Part shown: positions 35,504 through 44,680 of the stretch, one piece after another
How positions within the stretch are numbered: the stretch's first letter is position 1
How the letters are laid out: every line of letters starts with the position of its first letter
Assembly: GCF_013204855.1 (NCBI RefSeq)
Contig: NZ_JABMKZ010000009.1
Span: forward strand, 124,001-188,000
Length of the DNA: 64,000 nt
DNA from: Paenibacillus alba
GTDB lineage: Bacteria; Bacillota; Bacilli; Paenibacillales; NBRC-103111
Direction: 5' to 3'
Translations under genes and position numbers: made by a program
The notes under the pieces: generated by a model
Databases searched by the model: none
The model's input: only the letters and a program-made list of their open reading frames with translations
Told to the model about the DNA's origin: nothing

Positions 35504-37180
35504 ATGACGAACAAGAAAATGTGGTTGGGTGTAACAGTAGGGTTCGTAGCATTAGGGGCAACATTGGTGGGGTGCAGCAGCGACAAGAAGGAAACAACAA
35601 CGCCTGCAACTGCAGCGGCATCAGCCAAATCAAGTGCGGCCAAACGTGGCGATGTCACGGCAACGATGTATGATCGTGGTGCGGTTCCAGCCTCAGAAGG
35701 ATCGTACGAAGAAAATCGCTGGACCAAATGGATCAACCAGAATGGACCGGAAAATGTGAAGTATGTGCCGATTCTCCGCAGCGATTCAACGAAGAAATTA
35801 AATGTGCTTTTTGCTTCCGGTTCGGCGCCGGACATCGTCAGTGAGTATAATACGCCGTTCCGTGGCAGTTTGTATGATCAAAAGCAGCTGCTCCCGATTG
35901 ATGACATTTTAAAATACATGCCTGAATATCAAAAATTGCTGACACAATACCCGCAGCTCAAAAAGGCAGGAACGAAGCCGGACGGCAAGCTGTACGAAAT
36001 TGGCAAAGTAAAAGAAGCTGTGCCTGCTCATCTCCTGCTGGTTCGAACCGACTGGTTGAAGAAGCTGAATCTTTCGATGCCTACAACGACAGATGAATTG
36101 ATGGCGGTAGCGAAGGCTTTTGCGGAAAATGATCCGGATGGCAACGGAAAGAAAGATACGTATGGCTTGAATATGAGTACGTATTCCGAGCAAGCAATTA
36201 ATGAAATCTTCGGTGAAGGCTCTTCGAAGGACTTATTGGCTTGGGGCGTGAAGGATGGCAAAGTTATTCGTCAGTGGGACAATGAGCTTGCATCGCTTAC
36301 TTTCAAAAAGAAACTCTACGACGATGGGATCATCGACAAGGATTATATTAATGACAAAGATGGCGCCAAAGCGAAGCAAGACTTCCTGAATGGCAAAATC
36401 GGGATTTATGTGAAATTTACCGGAGGTTGGTACGATTTCATGATGAACGACCTTCCAACTTTGAAGAAAAATGTTCCGACAGCGGATATTGCGCCATTAG
36501 GTTATCCCAAATCACCGGTAGGTACGTTCACAGGGGCGATCGACAATCCGGTTCAAATGACGACTGTCATCAATGCCAAGGCCAAAGATCCTGAAGCTGT
36601 AGGCCGTTATCTTGATTTTATGATGAAGCCGGAAACCGCTTTGAAAGTGATCAATGGCGATGAAGGAACGCACTGGAAGAAAGCAGCCAATGGCTGTCCA
36701 CAAGCGATTGATCCAGCTAAATCCAAAAATGAAGTTGGCTATGCGGGCGACTACGAAATGTTCTACTCATCGGGTCAAGATAAATGCAGCTTTGTCCTAA
36801 GCGGCTTTAATGCGGAGGTGCCTGAGCAAAAGGCTGCCATGGATATGTATAAAGAGATTCAAAAAGTGTACTTTGACCCGCAAAGAGAGTATCCCGGTCT
36901 CACGGTTGGGGAACATATGCCGGTGTACAACGCTGATCTGCAAATTATCAATACGACCATTTTGAAGGAAAAAGGCGATCTCTTCGTTAAAGCGATTATT
37001 AGCGGAAGCAAATACAGTCCTGAACAAGCAATTAAGGATTCCCAGGCAGCATGGGACAAAGCAGGCGGCAAGCAGCTCGAAGATTTCATGAACAAATGGT
37101 ACCAAGAAAACAAAGATAAAGCATTCCTTGCCAAAGATGTGCTCGCTATCGCGAAACAGCAAATGGAGCAAGTGAAGTAA
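35504..37180 (+). CDS. LplA-type solute-binding lipoprotein (importer C)
   Basis: About 558 residues: lipoprotein signal with lipobox TLVGC around residues 20-24, a Thr/Ala-rich linker, then a long extracellular binding domain with DPDGNGKKDTYGL, a calcium-loop-like segment common in this family. The ATG at 35504 has GGGGG eight bases upstream; TTG 35489 and ATG 35498 are poorer. It delivers the substrate of importer C. The catabolic genes downstream suggest a uronic-acid-containing oligosaccharide (inference). Confidence 0.9.
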   Translation: MTNKKMWLGVTVGFVALGATLVGCSSDKKETTTPATAAASAKSSAAKRGDVTATMYDRGAVPASEGSYEENRWTKWINQNGPENVKYVPILRSDSTKKLNVLFASGSAPDIVSEYNTPFRGSLYDQKQLLPIDDILKYMPEYQKLLTQYPQLKKAGTKPDGKLYEIGKVKEAVPAHLLLVRTDWLKKLNLSMPTTTDELMAVAKAFAENDPDGNGKKDTYGLNMSTYSEQAINEIFGEGSSKDLLAWGVKDGKVIRQWDNELASLTFKKKLYDDGIIDKDYINDKDGAKAKQDFLNGKIGIYVKFTGGWYDFMMNDLPTLKKNVPTADIAPLGYPKSPVGTFTGAIDNPVQMTTVINAKAKDPEAVGRYLDFMMKPETALKVINGDEGTHWKKAANGCPQAIDPAKSKNEVGYAGDYEMFYSSGQDKCSFVLSGFNAEVPEQKAAMDMYKEIQKVYFDPQREYPGLTVGEHMPVYNADLQIINTTILKEKGDLFVKAIISGSKYSPEQAIKDSQAAWDKAGGKQLEDFMNKWYQENKDKAFLAKDVLAIAKQQMEQVK

Positions 37181-37299
37181 TTTATAGGGTTAGCGAGACA
37201 GGGCAGGGTGGGGAGGTCCGTTACACCGTTAGTTGGACGGATTTCCCTTGACGGTTCGGCATCGTTGTCACAGTCATTTCAGCTTGGGAGGAAACGGGA

Positions 37300-38379
37300 A
37301 TGAGTAAGCTAAACGTAGCCATTATTGGCTGTGGTGGTATTGCCTTAGGGAAACATTTGCCCAGTTTGCACAAAATAGAGCAAGTGGCGATTGTCGGATT
37401 TTATGATATCTCACTCGAACGAGCTCAGGAAGCGGCTGCCAAGTACGGTGCGCCTAATGCAAAGGTATACGGCAGCTACTCGGAGCTGCTGGATGATTCT
37501 TCTATTGAAGTCGTACATATTTGCACGCCTAACGTTTCACATGCAGAAATTTCGATTGCCGCTTTGGAAGCAGGCAAGCATGTCATGTGCGAGAAACCGA
37601 TGGCGAAGACAGCTGCGGACGCTCGTCGCATGGTGGAAGCTGCTAAGCGTACGGGGAAAAAATTGACGATTGGTTACAACAATCGCTTTCGCGCTGACAG
37701 TCAGTATTTGAAGCAAATTATTGCGGATGGTGATCTGGGCGAGATTTATTTCGCCAAAGCACATGCGGTTCGCAGACGTGGCGTGCCTACTTGGGGTGTT
37801 TTTCTGGATGAAGAGAAGCAAGGCGGAGGCCCGCTGATTGATATTGGCACACATGCCCTCGATTTGACGCTGTGGATGATGAATAACTATGAACCTAAGG
37901 TAGTGCTGGGCACTGCTTATCATAAGCTTTCCCGCAAAGAAAATGCCGCCAATTCCTGGGGGCCGTGGGACCCGAAGAAATTCAAAGTAGAAGATTCAGC
38001 ATTTGCCATGATTGTCATGAAAAATGGCGCAACCATTATGGTGGAAGCGAGCTGGGCATTAAATACACTCGATACGAAAGAAGCGAAATGCACGCTTTGC
38101 GGTACGGAAGGCGGCGCAGATATGCAGGATGGCTTGCGCATCAACGGTGAAAACCATAGCCGGTTGTATATGAATCAGCTGCAATTCGAAGCGAAGGGCG
38201 CAGACTTTTACGAAGGTAAAAAAGAAAGCATGCAGGATAAGGAAATCCGTCTATGGATTGAAGCCGTTATTCACGACAGAGAGCCTGTCGTAACACCGGA
38301 ACAATCGTGTGTCGTGTCGGAGATTCTGGAAGCGATCTATGAATCGAATCGGACGGGGAAAGCGGTCTATTTTGACTAA
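37300..38379 (+). CDS. Gfo/Idh/MocA-family oxidoreductase
   Basis: 359 residues. The N-terminal Rossmann fold has IIGCGGIALGKHLPSL; the cofactor motif EKP is in HVMCEKPMA; the C-terminal alpha/beta domain has GGGPLIDIGTHALDLTLWMM with the conserved Asp/His pair. Enzymes of this family oxidise, reduce or rearrange sugars with NAD(P). The substrate cannot be named; the context points to a sugar or uronate from importer C. It starts with a GGGAGGA ribosome site 119 bases after the binding-protein gene and lies 22 bases before a second family member. Confidence 0.9.
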   Translation: MSKLNVAIIGCGGIALGKHLPSLHKIEQVAIVGFYDISLERAQEAAAKYGAPNAKVYGSYSELLDDSSIEVVHICTPNVSHAEISIAALEAGKHVMCEKPMAKTAADARRMVEAAKRTGKKLTIGYNNRFRADSQYLKQIIADGDLGEIYFAKAHAVRRRGVPTWGVFLDEEKQGGGPLIDIGTHALDLTLWMMNNYEPKVVLGTAYHKLSRKENAANSWGPWDPKKFKVEDSAFAMIVMKNGATIMVEASWALNTLDTKEAKCTLCGTEGGADMQDGLRINGENHSRLYMNQLQFEAKGADFYEGKKESMQDKEIRLWIEAVIHDREPVVTPEQSCVVSEILEAIYESNRTGKAVYFD

Positions 38380-38401
38380 ACAGAGGGAAGAGGCTGTCCA
38401 C

Positions 38402-39418
38402 ATGATAAAAGTCGCCATCTTAAGCTATTGGCATGTTCATGCCAAGGATTATGCGCGTATGGCCGCCGAGCACCCTGATACGGAAATTATCGCTGTATGG
38501 GATGAAAGCTCGGAAAGAGGACGCCAGAAGGCAGAGGAACTCGGGGTTCCGTTCTATGAAGATTTGTCGGCCCTTTTGGCAAAACCGGATCTGGATGCCG
38601 TCATTGTCGTTACGCCAACTACGCAGCATCGCGAGGTGATGATCGCCGCAGCGGAGGCAGGCAAGCATATTTTCACAGAGAAGGTCGTTGCGGTTACAAC
38701 GAAAGAATGCAACGAAATTCTGGCAGCTGTAGAAGCAGCCGGGATTAAGCTTATGGTTTCGCTACCGCGTCTCTACACAGGTTTTACACAGGCTGCCCAA
38801 CGCCTCATTCATGAAGGAGCACTGGGTGTAGTAACGACAGTTCGCATACGACTTGCCCATAACGGAGCGCTGCCGACAGAAGCGAATCCGCAGGGCTCGT
38901 TGCCTGCTCACTTTTTCGAGCGGCAAGAGAGCGGAGGCGGCGCGATGATCGATCTCGGCTGCCACCCGATGTATTTGACGAGGTTGTTTCTGGGACTGCC
39001 CGAAAGCGTAAGCGCTGGATATGGCTATATCACAGGGCGCGAGGTGGAGGATAGCGCTGTGACGATTTTGCATTACGCCAGTGGAGCTTTGGGAATCGTT
39101 GAAGCTGGGTTCGTGAACAGCTATTCGCAATTCAACATCGAGGTGCAGGGCACGGAAGGCAGCATTATGTACGACAGAAGCGATAACAAATTGGTTGCTC
39201 GCAGTGCAAAGCTTGGTGGAACAAGCGGATGGCAGGAAGTGGCGGATGCGGCAGCTCCGACTGCTTCCGCTTTTGAGCAATGGGTATCTCATATTCAGGC
39301 TGGGACGAAGGCAGCAGAGAATATTGAGCTGGCACGTGATTTAACCCGTTTAATGGAAGCTTCCAATTTGTCGGCCCGATCCGGTACGGCCTATCGGCTG
39401 AGTGACCTTTCAGAGTAA
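38402..39418 (+). CDS. Gfo/Idh/MocA-family oxidoreductase with altered EKP motif
   Basis: About 338 residues. The N-terminus is unusual for the family: AILSYWHVHAKDYARM replaces the GxGxxG loop. The usual Glu-Lys-Pro cofactor motif reads TEKVVAV, with Val for Pro. The C-terminal domain keeps GGGAMIDLGCHPMYL. It may bind NAD(P) differently or have drifted in activity. The ATG at 38402 has GAAGAGG eight bases upstream. It follows the other oxidoreductase by 22 bases and probably works on the same substrate pathway (inference). Confidence 0.85.
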   Translation: MIKVAILSYWHVHAKDYARMAAEHPDTEIIAVWDESSERGRQKAEELGVPFYEDLSALLAKPDLDAVIVVTPTTQHREVMIAAAEAGKHIFTEKVVAVTTKECNEILAAVEAAGIKLMVSLPRLYTGFTQAAQRLIHEGALGVVTTVRIRLAHNGALPTEANPQGSLPAHFFERQESGGGAMIDLGCHPMYLTRLFLGLPESVSAGYGYITGREVEDSAVTILHYASGALGIVEAGFVNSYSQFNIEVQGTEGSIMYDRSDNKLVARSAKLGGTSGWQEVADAAAPTASAFEQWVSHIQAGTKAAENIELARDLTRLMEASNLSARSGTAYRLSDLSE

Positions 39419-39430
39419 CGATCTCTTGCG

Positions 39431-39479
39431 AAAAGGCCAGTTCATCCCCTGCAGGTTGGCATGGGCTGTCTGGTTTTTT
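39431..39479 (+). terminator. Possible weak terminator inside locus C
   Basis: AAAAGGCCAG pairs imperfectly with CTGGTTTTTT around a long loop, with six T at the end. It may lower expression of the downstream hydrolytic genes rather than stop it. Confidence 0.4.
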
Positions 39480-39519
39480 CTGTTTTTGGACGTTGGATGA
39501 AGCTTAAGGAGGATGAACC

Positions 39520-40467
39520 ATGGTAGATAAAGGCAGCTATTCATTTTCAACTTGTTGGAATATTAAAAGGCACACGGTTGGCAGAGAGATGATCGAAGAG
39601 ATCAAGGAACTCGGCTTTCGCTACGTGGAACTGAATTATAACGTGACCGAAGATATGATGCGAACGATTGAGCCTATGATTGAAAAAGGTGAAATAGGCG
39701 TATCCAGCGTGCATAATGTTTTTCCTTTTATTGATGATAAGGACTATGATACGGACTCTGTCATGTTGGGTTTCGATGATGAAGAGAAGCGCAAACGCTC
39801 TGTGGAGCTGTTGATTCGTTCGATGGAATATGCCAATCGGTACGGGGCCAAAGCCGTCGTTGTTCACCCAGGCGAGGTGCCTTTTGACGACAATATCGAT
39901 TCAGCTTTAAAAAAGCTCTACCGTGAACAGGGCAAGGATTCAGCAGCGTACCAACAGCTGTGGCAAGAGATGCTGGAGCGTCGCGAGCGCTTAAGTCCCT
40001 TATATACGAAACGGATTCAAGAAAGTTTGGAAATCGTCAGCGAGCATGCTGCGCAAAAAGGCTGGGATATCGCGCTTGGCATTGAAACAAGATCGCGCTG
40101 TTATCAGATGCCGTCGCTTATGGAGGCCAAGACGATCTGCGAGAATTTGAAAGGCGGACCTGTACGCCTGTGGTACGATATCGGGCACGCCATGATGATG
40201 GATCGCATGGGCTTGTATGACAATTTGAAAGAGCTGGAAGAGGTCAAACCATATATCTATGGCGTTCATATCCATGAAACGCTGGAATTGTCCGATCATT
40301 GGTGCCCGTATGTGCACAGCAAGGATTTGGAGTACTTCGATCATTTTCTGGAAGCGATCAATTTCGCCAAGGTGAAAGTATATGAATTAAAGGCTGTATG
40401 CCAGCCGGCAGAAATTGACGAAAGTCATCAATTGATCACAACCAAAATCTCAGCGCTGAAAGGATAA
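39520..40467 (+). CDS. Sugar isomerase/epimerase-like TIM barrel
   Basis: 315 residues of the xylose-isomerase-like AP endonuclease-2 superfamily. Likely metal ligands occur in VVHPGEVP, ALGIETRSR, WYDIGHAM and VHIHETLEL. Such proteins isomerise or epimerise sugars, or dehydrate keto-inositols. The start at 39520 has AAGGAGG. It follows two dehydrogenases and precedes a lyase and GH105 gene, so a step after oxidation of the sugar is likely (inference). The exact reaction is unknown. Confidence 0.8.
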   Translation: MVDKGSYSFSTCWNIKRHTVGREMIEEIKELGFRYVELNYNVTEDMMRTIEPMIEKGEIGVSSVHNVFPFIDDKDYDTDSVMLGFDDEEKRKRSVELLIRSMEYANRYGAKAVVVHPGEVPFDDNIDSALKKLYREQGKDSAAYQQLWQEMLERRERLSPLYTKRIQESLEIVSEHAAQKGWDIALGIETRSRCYQMPSLMEAKTICENLKGGPVRLWYDIGHAMMMDRMGLYDNLKELEEVKPYIYGVHIHETLELSDHWCPYVHSKDLEYFDHFLEAINFAKVKVYELKAVCQPAEIDESHQLITTKISALKG

Positions 40468-40479
40468 AAGGTGACCCGC

Positions 40480-42216
40480 ATGGATGCTATTTATCATCAT
40501 TTAGTCAAGATCAACGACGATTACACCACGTCTACGCTGCCGCTTCAAATCCTTGATCCCAGTTCCAAATATGACGGCGGTATTAGGGATGAAACGGGGA
40601 TTGCCCGCGCTAGTCATATGAGCTCTCCAAGCATCATGGCATGCTGGGTTTCGGCTTTAGTGAACGAGGATTCGCGCTATTATCACGACGAAACGCTGCT
40701 GGCAGCACTCGACAAGGCTGCGCAGTTTATGCTTAATCGCCAGCATCCGGATGGTACTGTGTCGCTTGGCTCCACGAACTATAATTCGCCGCCGGATACA
40801 GGTTTCGTCGTTGGCGGCGTGACGCAGATGTATCAACTGCTGGAGCAGCAGAATTGGGCAGCAGTGGAACCTGCTCAGGCCAAGCTAAAGCTTTTTCTGG
40901 AACGAACGATTCCAGCTATGCTGACCGGTGGCTGCCATACGCCTAACCATCGTTGGGTAATAACGGCAGCTCTTGCCCTGCTGTTTGACATTTTTCCAAT
41001 GCCTCAGCTGGCAGCTAGAGCTAATGAATGGTTGGCAGAGGGCCTGGATATTACGGAAGATGGCGAGTGGACTGAACGGAGTAATGGCATCTACAATGCG
41101 GTCAGCGATATTGCGCTCTATCATACAGCACGATTATTAAACCGTCCTGAGCTCTTGGAGGGCGTGCGCCGCAATTTGAACATGATGATGTATTTAGTCC
41201 ATCCCTCAGGTGAAGTCGTCACGGATTATTCGGGACGCCAAGATTTCGGGCAGACCTATGATATGGCAACCTATTTCTTGATTTATCGGCTTATGGCTGC
41301 GCATGACCGCAATCCGTTGTTTGCGGCGATGTCCGATTATGCGGGCACTTTTATTCGCAAAGCAGAAGGCGTAAATAACAACGCACTGCTTGGTCTGCTG
41401 CTGTATCCTGACACAGCGATTCGTGATTTAGAACGCGCTGAGCTGCCGGAGCAATATACGCTGATGATTAACGAGAAGCACCCGATTGATGAGCATTTGC
41501 AGCGCATGGAACGTGTTGGCCATCATATGAAGATTCAGCACAGCAGCATGCATGTTGCATTCGGTGCCCCCATCGTGCGCATTCGCGATCACGATCTTAG
41601 CGTGACAATGATGCCTTTGGCGCCATCCTTTTTCTCACTTCGTCACGGGAAAGTTCGACTGCTGGGCATCAAGCTGTCCACCTCTTTTTCGCCAGGCATC
41701 ATCAAGTTTGATCGTTTGACCGCCGAAGCGGGCAGCTACAAGCTGAGCACCATCATGGAAAAAGGGTATAGCGGGCCTATTCCGCGTAAGCATTTGCCTG
41801 ATAGACGGAATCAAACAGGAGGCAGCCCTTGGTACCTGCTGCCGCATCAGCATCGGCCAATGACGCATTTGCAAACCCATGAAATTCAGGCGGAAATGAC
41901 AGCTGGTGAATCCGAGTGGCAGATTCGCATTCATTCGGATGCGCGTGAAGATGTATTTACGCAGCTAACTTTTATACTGGGAGACGAAGGTCAAGTTAGC
42001 GGTATGGGATTGGAGAATGTCGGAGAAGGGAAGTACTTCCTGAAAAGCGGCGCAATGAAGTACGAAGTTGAAGGCGAAGCCATTGAGATATCCTCAGGTG
42101 CCTATGAGCACTTACTGCCTGTTCTGCGTGAAGATCAGCATCCAGCAGGCTGCCAATATGTCCATGTAAATTTGGTAACGCCATTCGATTATACATGTAA
42201 GATCCGTTTGCTTTAG
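40480..42216 (+). CDS. Heparinase II/III-superfamily-like putative polysaccharide lyase
   Basis: About 578 residues without a signal peptide. Residues 1 to about 340 look like an alpha/alpha toroid; the rest looks like a beta-sandwich, the two-part layout of heparinase II/III and PL15/PL17-type lyases. Candidate catalytic residues are Asn156-His157 (HTPNHRW) and Tyr205 in DGEWTERSNGIY, close to the DGxxxExSxxxY pattern and the His-Tyr spacing (about 50) of those lyases. Such enzymes cut uronic-acid bonds by beta-elimination. The GH105 gene 15 bases downstream would use the unsaturated products. The GTG at 40471 is rejected because it abuts the ribosome site. The assignment is by motif reasoning, not a search. 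Confidence 0.6.
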   Translation: MDAIYHHLVKINDDYTTSTLPLQILDPSSKYDGGIRDETGIARASHMSSPSIMACWVSALVNEDSRYYHDETLLAALDKAAQFMLNRQHPDGTVSLGSTNYNSPPDTGFVVGGVTQMYQLLEQQNWAAVEPAQAKLKLFLERTIPAMLTGGCHTPNHRWVITAALALLFDIFPMPQLAARANEWLAEGLDITEDGEWTERSNGIYNAVSDIALYHTARLLNRPELLEGVRRNLNMMMYLVHPSGEVVTDYSGRQDFGQTYDMATYFLIYRLMAAHDRNPLFAAMSDYAGTFIRKAEGVNNNALLGLLLYPDTAIRDLERAELPEQYTLMINEKHPIDEHLQRMERVGHHMKIQHSSMHVAFGAPIVRIRDHDLSVTMMPLAPSFFSLRHGKVRLLGIKLSTSFSPGIIKFDRLTAEAGSYKLSTIMEKGYSGPIPRKHLPDRRNQTGGSPWYLLPHQHRPMTHLQTHEIQAEMTAGESEWQIRIHSDAREDVFTQLTFILGDEGQVSGMGLENVGEGKYFLKSGAMKYEVEGEAIEISSGAYEHLLPVLREDQHPAGCQYVHVNLVTPFDYTCKIRLL

Positions 42217-42231
42217 GAGGTGAAGCCCGAG

Positions 42232-44493
42232 ATGACAACTTATTTTAATGAAATGGAAAGTATTCACTCCCGTCTGGGAGAGGACGATAGCCGCACATTG
42301 AAAGTGCTTGCCGATCGCTATATAGGAGCGAATTCTCCGATTCCTTTTGCTTTTCGCGCTTTCTATCGTTCCGGCATTTTGCAAAATGCGCAAGGATTGT
42401 ACGATCTGAACCTTGGCAGCAGATGGCCTGAAGCTAAGCCGGGCCAGTATGCCTACGCTTATGGGCTGGTTTGGAGTGACGGGGAACGGAACCTGGATGT
42501 GCTGCTGCAATGTTTGGGTCCGATTCAGTTATATTTTAATGACGAGCTGGCGTATCGCTCGAATGTCATTGATGAAATCAAGCCGGATGCGTGCATGAAA
42601 TTGAATCTCAATTTCGTCAAGGGCTGGAATCGTCTCTTCATCAAAGCTAAGCATACCGCTGCCGGTTTCGGCTGTCTGTTTGGGTCTGACGAAGCCAAGG
42701 TGCGGATTCTCCATGTATTGACCCCATTCGCTGAACGACAAGGGCAAGCCGGTTGGATATATTCCGCTCCGGTGGACCGGGATGTGTTCGAGAACACTTC
42801 GCTGCCCGATGCGTTGGGATCTGAGCAGGAGGGTGAGCTGCGCTGGCTCCCGAGGTGCGATTGGAGCGAGAGCGAGCTTGCGATGCCGGTTGGCGAGCGC
42901 TTATTTGGCGTGCAGCCTGGCAAGCAGTTCTACGGCTGGACGAAGCTGGACCAAGCCAGCTATAGGAGCGAGCTTTGTTCCTTGGAAGGCAGCTCGACGG
43001 GGCCGCTGACCGTTTGGGTGGATGGGACGCGAGTCGTGGAGTTAATCGATGAGGGCAGCTTTCGAGTAGACGTGCAGCTGTCCTCGGGGCTGCACGATCT
43101 TGTTATCCGCAGCAGAAGCGGGGATGCTTCGTGGGGCTGCACCTTGCGTGCAAGTGCTTCAGGTGGTGCTGGTGAAAGATTTCCTTTGCTCCCTCCTCGA
43201 AAGGTTCATGGTTCGAGTGAACCGTGGTTGTATGTGGGGCCACTAGATGATGATGTGGAGTTAAACGTTGCGGAATTGATTCGGACGGATCAATTGTATG
43301 CGACAGATGTATACGCCCACGCCAAAACGTATTGGCGGCTGGATCGACCCGATGCTTGGCTGCGTCCATACTATGAGAATGCGATGCTGAGCAATAAATG
43401 GACGGTTGGCAACGTTACGAATTACGCGCGTTGGGATTATCCGCTGGGGGTAACGATCTACGGACTGCTGCAAGCGGGCCGCTTGCTGGAGCGGCAGGAT
43501 ATGATTGCGTATGCGCTGGATCATGTCCGAAGCTGCACCGAGATGTTCGAGTACTCCCTGTGGGACCGGGAGCAGTACGGTTTCCCGGCAGTGAATCAGC
43601 AATTGGTGATGATGAAAATGCTGGACAACTGCGGGTCTTTTGGCTCCGCGATGCTGGAAGCCTTCAAAGAAGAGCAGGATGCTGGCTTCTTGCCCATAGC
43701 GGAGCGTATCGCGGATTTCATTCTGCATCGGCTGGAACGGAAGGAAGATGGCGCCTTTTACCGGATATGCAAGGACGAATATTCCGAGAATACGATGTGG
43801 GCGGATGATTTGTACATGAGCACGCCGTTTCTGTGCCGCTATGCCGGGATCACGGGCAGCAGCGAGGCGCTGGATGAGGCAGCCAAGCAGTTTCTCTTAT
43901 TCCGCAAGTATTTGTACATGCCAGATCAACAGATTATGTCTCATGTGTTTGATTTTAAATACCAAGTGCCGACGGGAATTCCTTGGGGACGAGGAAATGG
44001 CTGGACGCTTTTCTCCCTGACGGAAGTGTTGGAGGTGCTGCCATCCGAGCATCCGAATCGGCCTGCGCTTGTTGAGTTTTTCAACGAGTTATGTGGAGGA
44101 TACATGGAGCTGCAAGCAGACAGCGGGCTTTGGCATCAAGTGCTGAATGATCCTGAGGCGTATGAAGAAGCCTCCTGCACGGCGATGTTTACGTATAGCT
44201 TTGCGCGTGGTGTGCGCTTTGGTTGGCTCCAAGAGCCTCAGCGCTTTGTCGGCGCAGCTTTGAAAGCATGGCGAGCGTTGACTCGACTGGCTATAGACGG
44301 CCAAGGTAATGTTCACGGTGTGTGCAGCGGATCGCGTTATGCCTTTACAGCCGATTATTATAAAAAAGATCTGCTCACCGTCACCAATGACAATCATGGC
44401 GTCGGAATCATGATGCTTGCAGGTACGGAAGTTGTGAAGCTGAAGATTTGGTTGAGAAAGCAGGAGATAGAGCGAAGTGGAGTGTTTGAGTAA
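42232..44493 (+). CDS. GH105-type unsaturated uronyl hydrolase with N-terminal beta domains
   Basis: About 753 residues, twice the size of YteR-type enzymes. Residues 1-320 look like two beta-sandwich or PA14-like modules (VWSDGERNLDVLLQC, YFNDELAYRS, LTVWVDGTRVVEL). Residues about 330-745 match GH105: NVTNYARWDYPLGVTIYG, LDNCGSFGSAML, MWADDLYMSTPFL with probable catalytic Asp525 or Asp526, WGRGNGWTLFSLTEVL and EASCTAMFTYSFARGV. GH105 enzymes hydrate the double bond of unsaturated uronic acids and release them. There is no signal peptide, so it is cytoplasmic. The ATG at 42232 follows TTAGGAGG. It ends locus C. Confidence 0.88.
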   Translation: MTTYFNEMESIHSRLGEDDSRTLKVLADRYIGANSPIPFAFRAFYRSGILQNAQGLYDLNLGSRWPEAKPGQYAYAYGLVWSDGERNLDVLLQCLGPIQLYFNDELAYRSNVIDEIKPDACMKLNLNFVKGWNRLFIKAKHTAAGFGCLFGSDEAKVRILHVLTPFAERQGQAGWIYSAPVDRDVFENTSLPDALGSEQEGELRWLPRCDWSESELAMPVGERLFGVQPGKQFYGWTKLDQASYRSELCSLEGSSTGPLTVWVDGTRVVELIDEGSFRVDVQLSSGLHDLVIRSRSGDASWGCTLRASASGGAGERFPLLPPRKVHGSSEPWLYVGPLDDDVELNVAELIRTDQLYATDVYAHAKTYWRLDRPDAWLRPYYENAMLSNKWTVGNVTNYARWDYPLGVTIYGLLQAGRLLERQDMIAYALDHVRSCTEMFEYSLWDREQYGFPAVNQQLVMMKMLDNCGSFGSAMLEAFKEEQDAGFLPIAERIADFILHRLERKEDGAFYRICKDEYSENTMWADDLYMSTPFLCRYAGITGSSEALDEAAKQFLLFRKYLYMPDQQIMSHVFDFKYQVPTGIPWGRGNGWTLFSLTEVLEVLPSEHPNRPALVEFFNELCGGYMELQADSGLWHQVLNDPEAYEEASCTAMFTYSFARGVRFGWLQEPQRFVGAALKAWRALTRLAIDGQGNVHGVCSGSRYAFTADYYKKDLLTVTNDNHGVGIMMLAGTEVVKLKIWLRKQEIERSGVFE

Positions 44494-44613
44494 TAGCTGG
44501 CAAATTAGCTTGCCAAATGCTGGTCCGAAGTATCCAGCTTCGTGTTTCAAAAAGCGGCGGATAAGAGCAAGGGCGGCTGCCCGCACAGAGGCTGTATTTT
44601 AAATGTATGCACG

Positions 44614-44648
44614 TTGTGTTGACATTGTGTTTACTGAAATAGTACACT
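44614..44648 (+). promoter_or_regulatory. Promoter with direct repeats ahead of the ribbon-helix-helix gene
   Basis: TTGACA (44619-44624) and TACACT (44643-44648) with an 18-base spacer form a fair promoter. TTGTGTT occurs twice, 11 bases apart (44614-44620 and 44625-44631), overlapping the -35 box. This could be an autoregulatory site for the encoded DNA-binding protein. Confidence 0.5.
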
Positions 44649-44680
44649 AAGCTTATCCTTTTATTGGAGGTATGAGCGAA

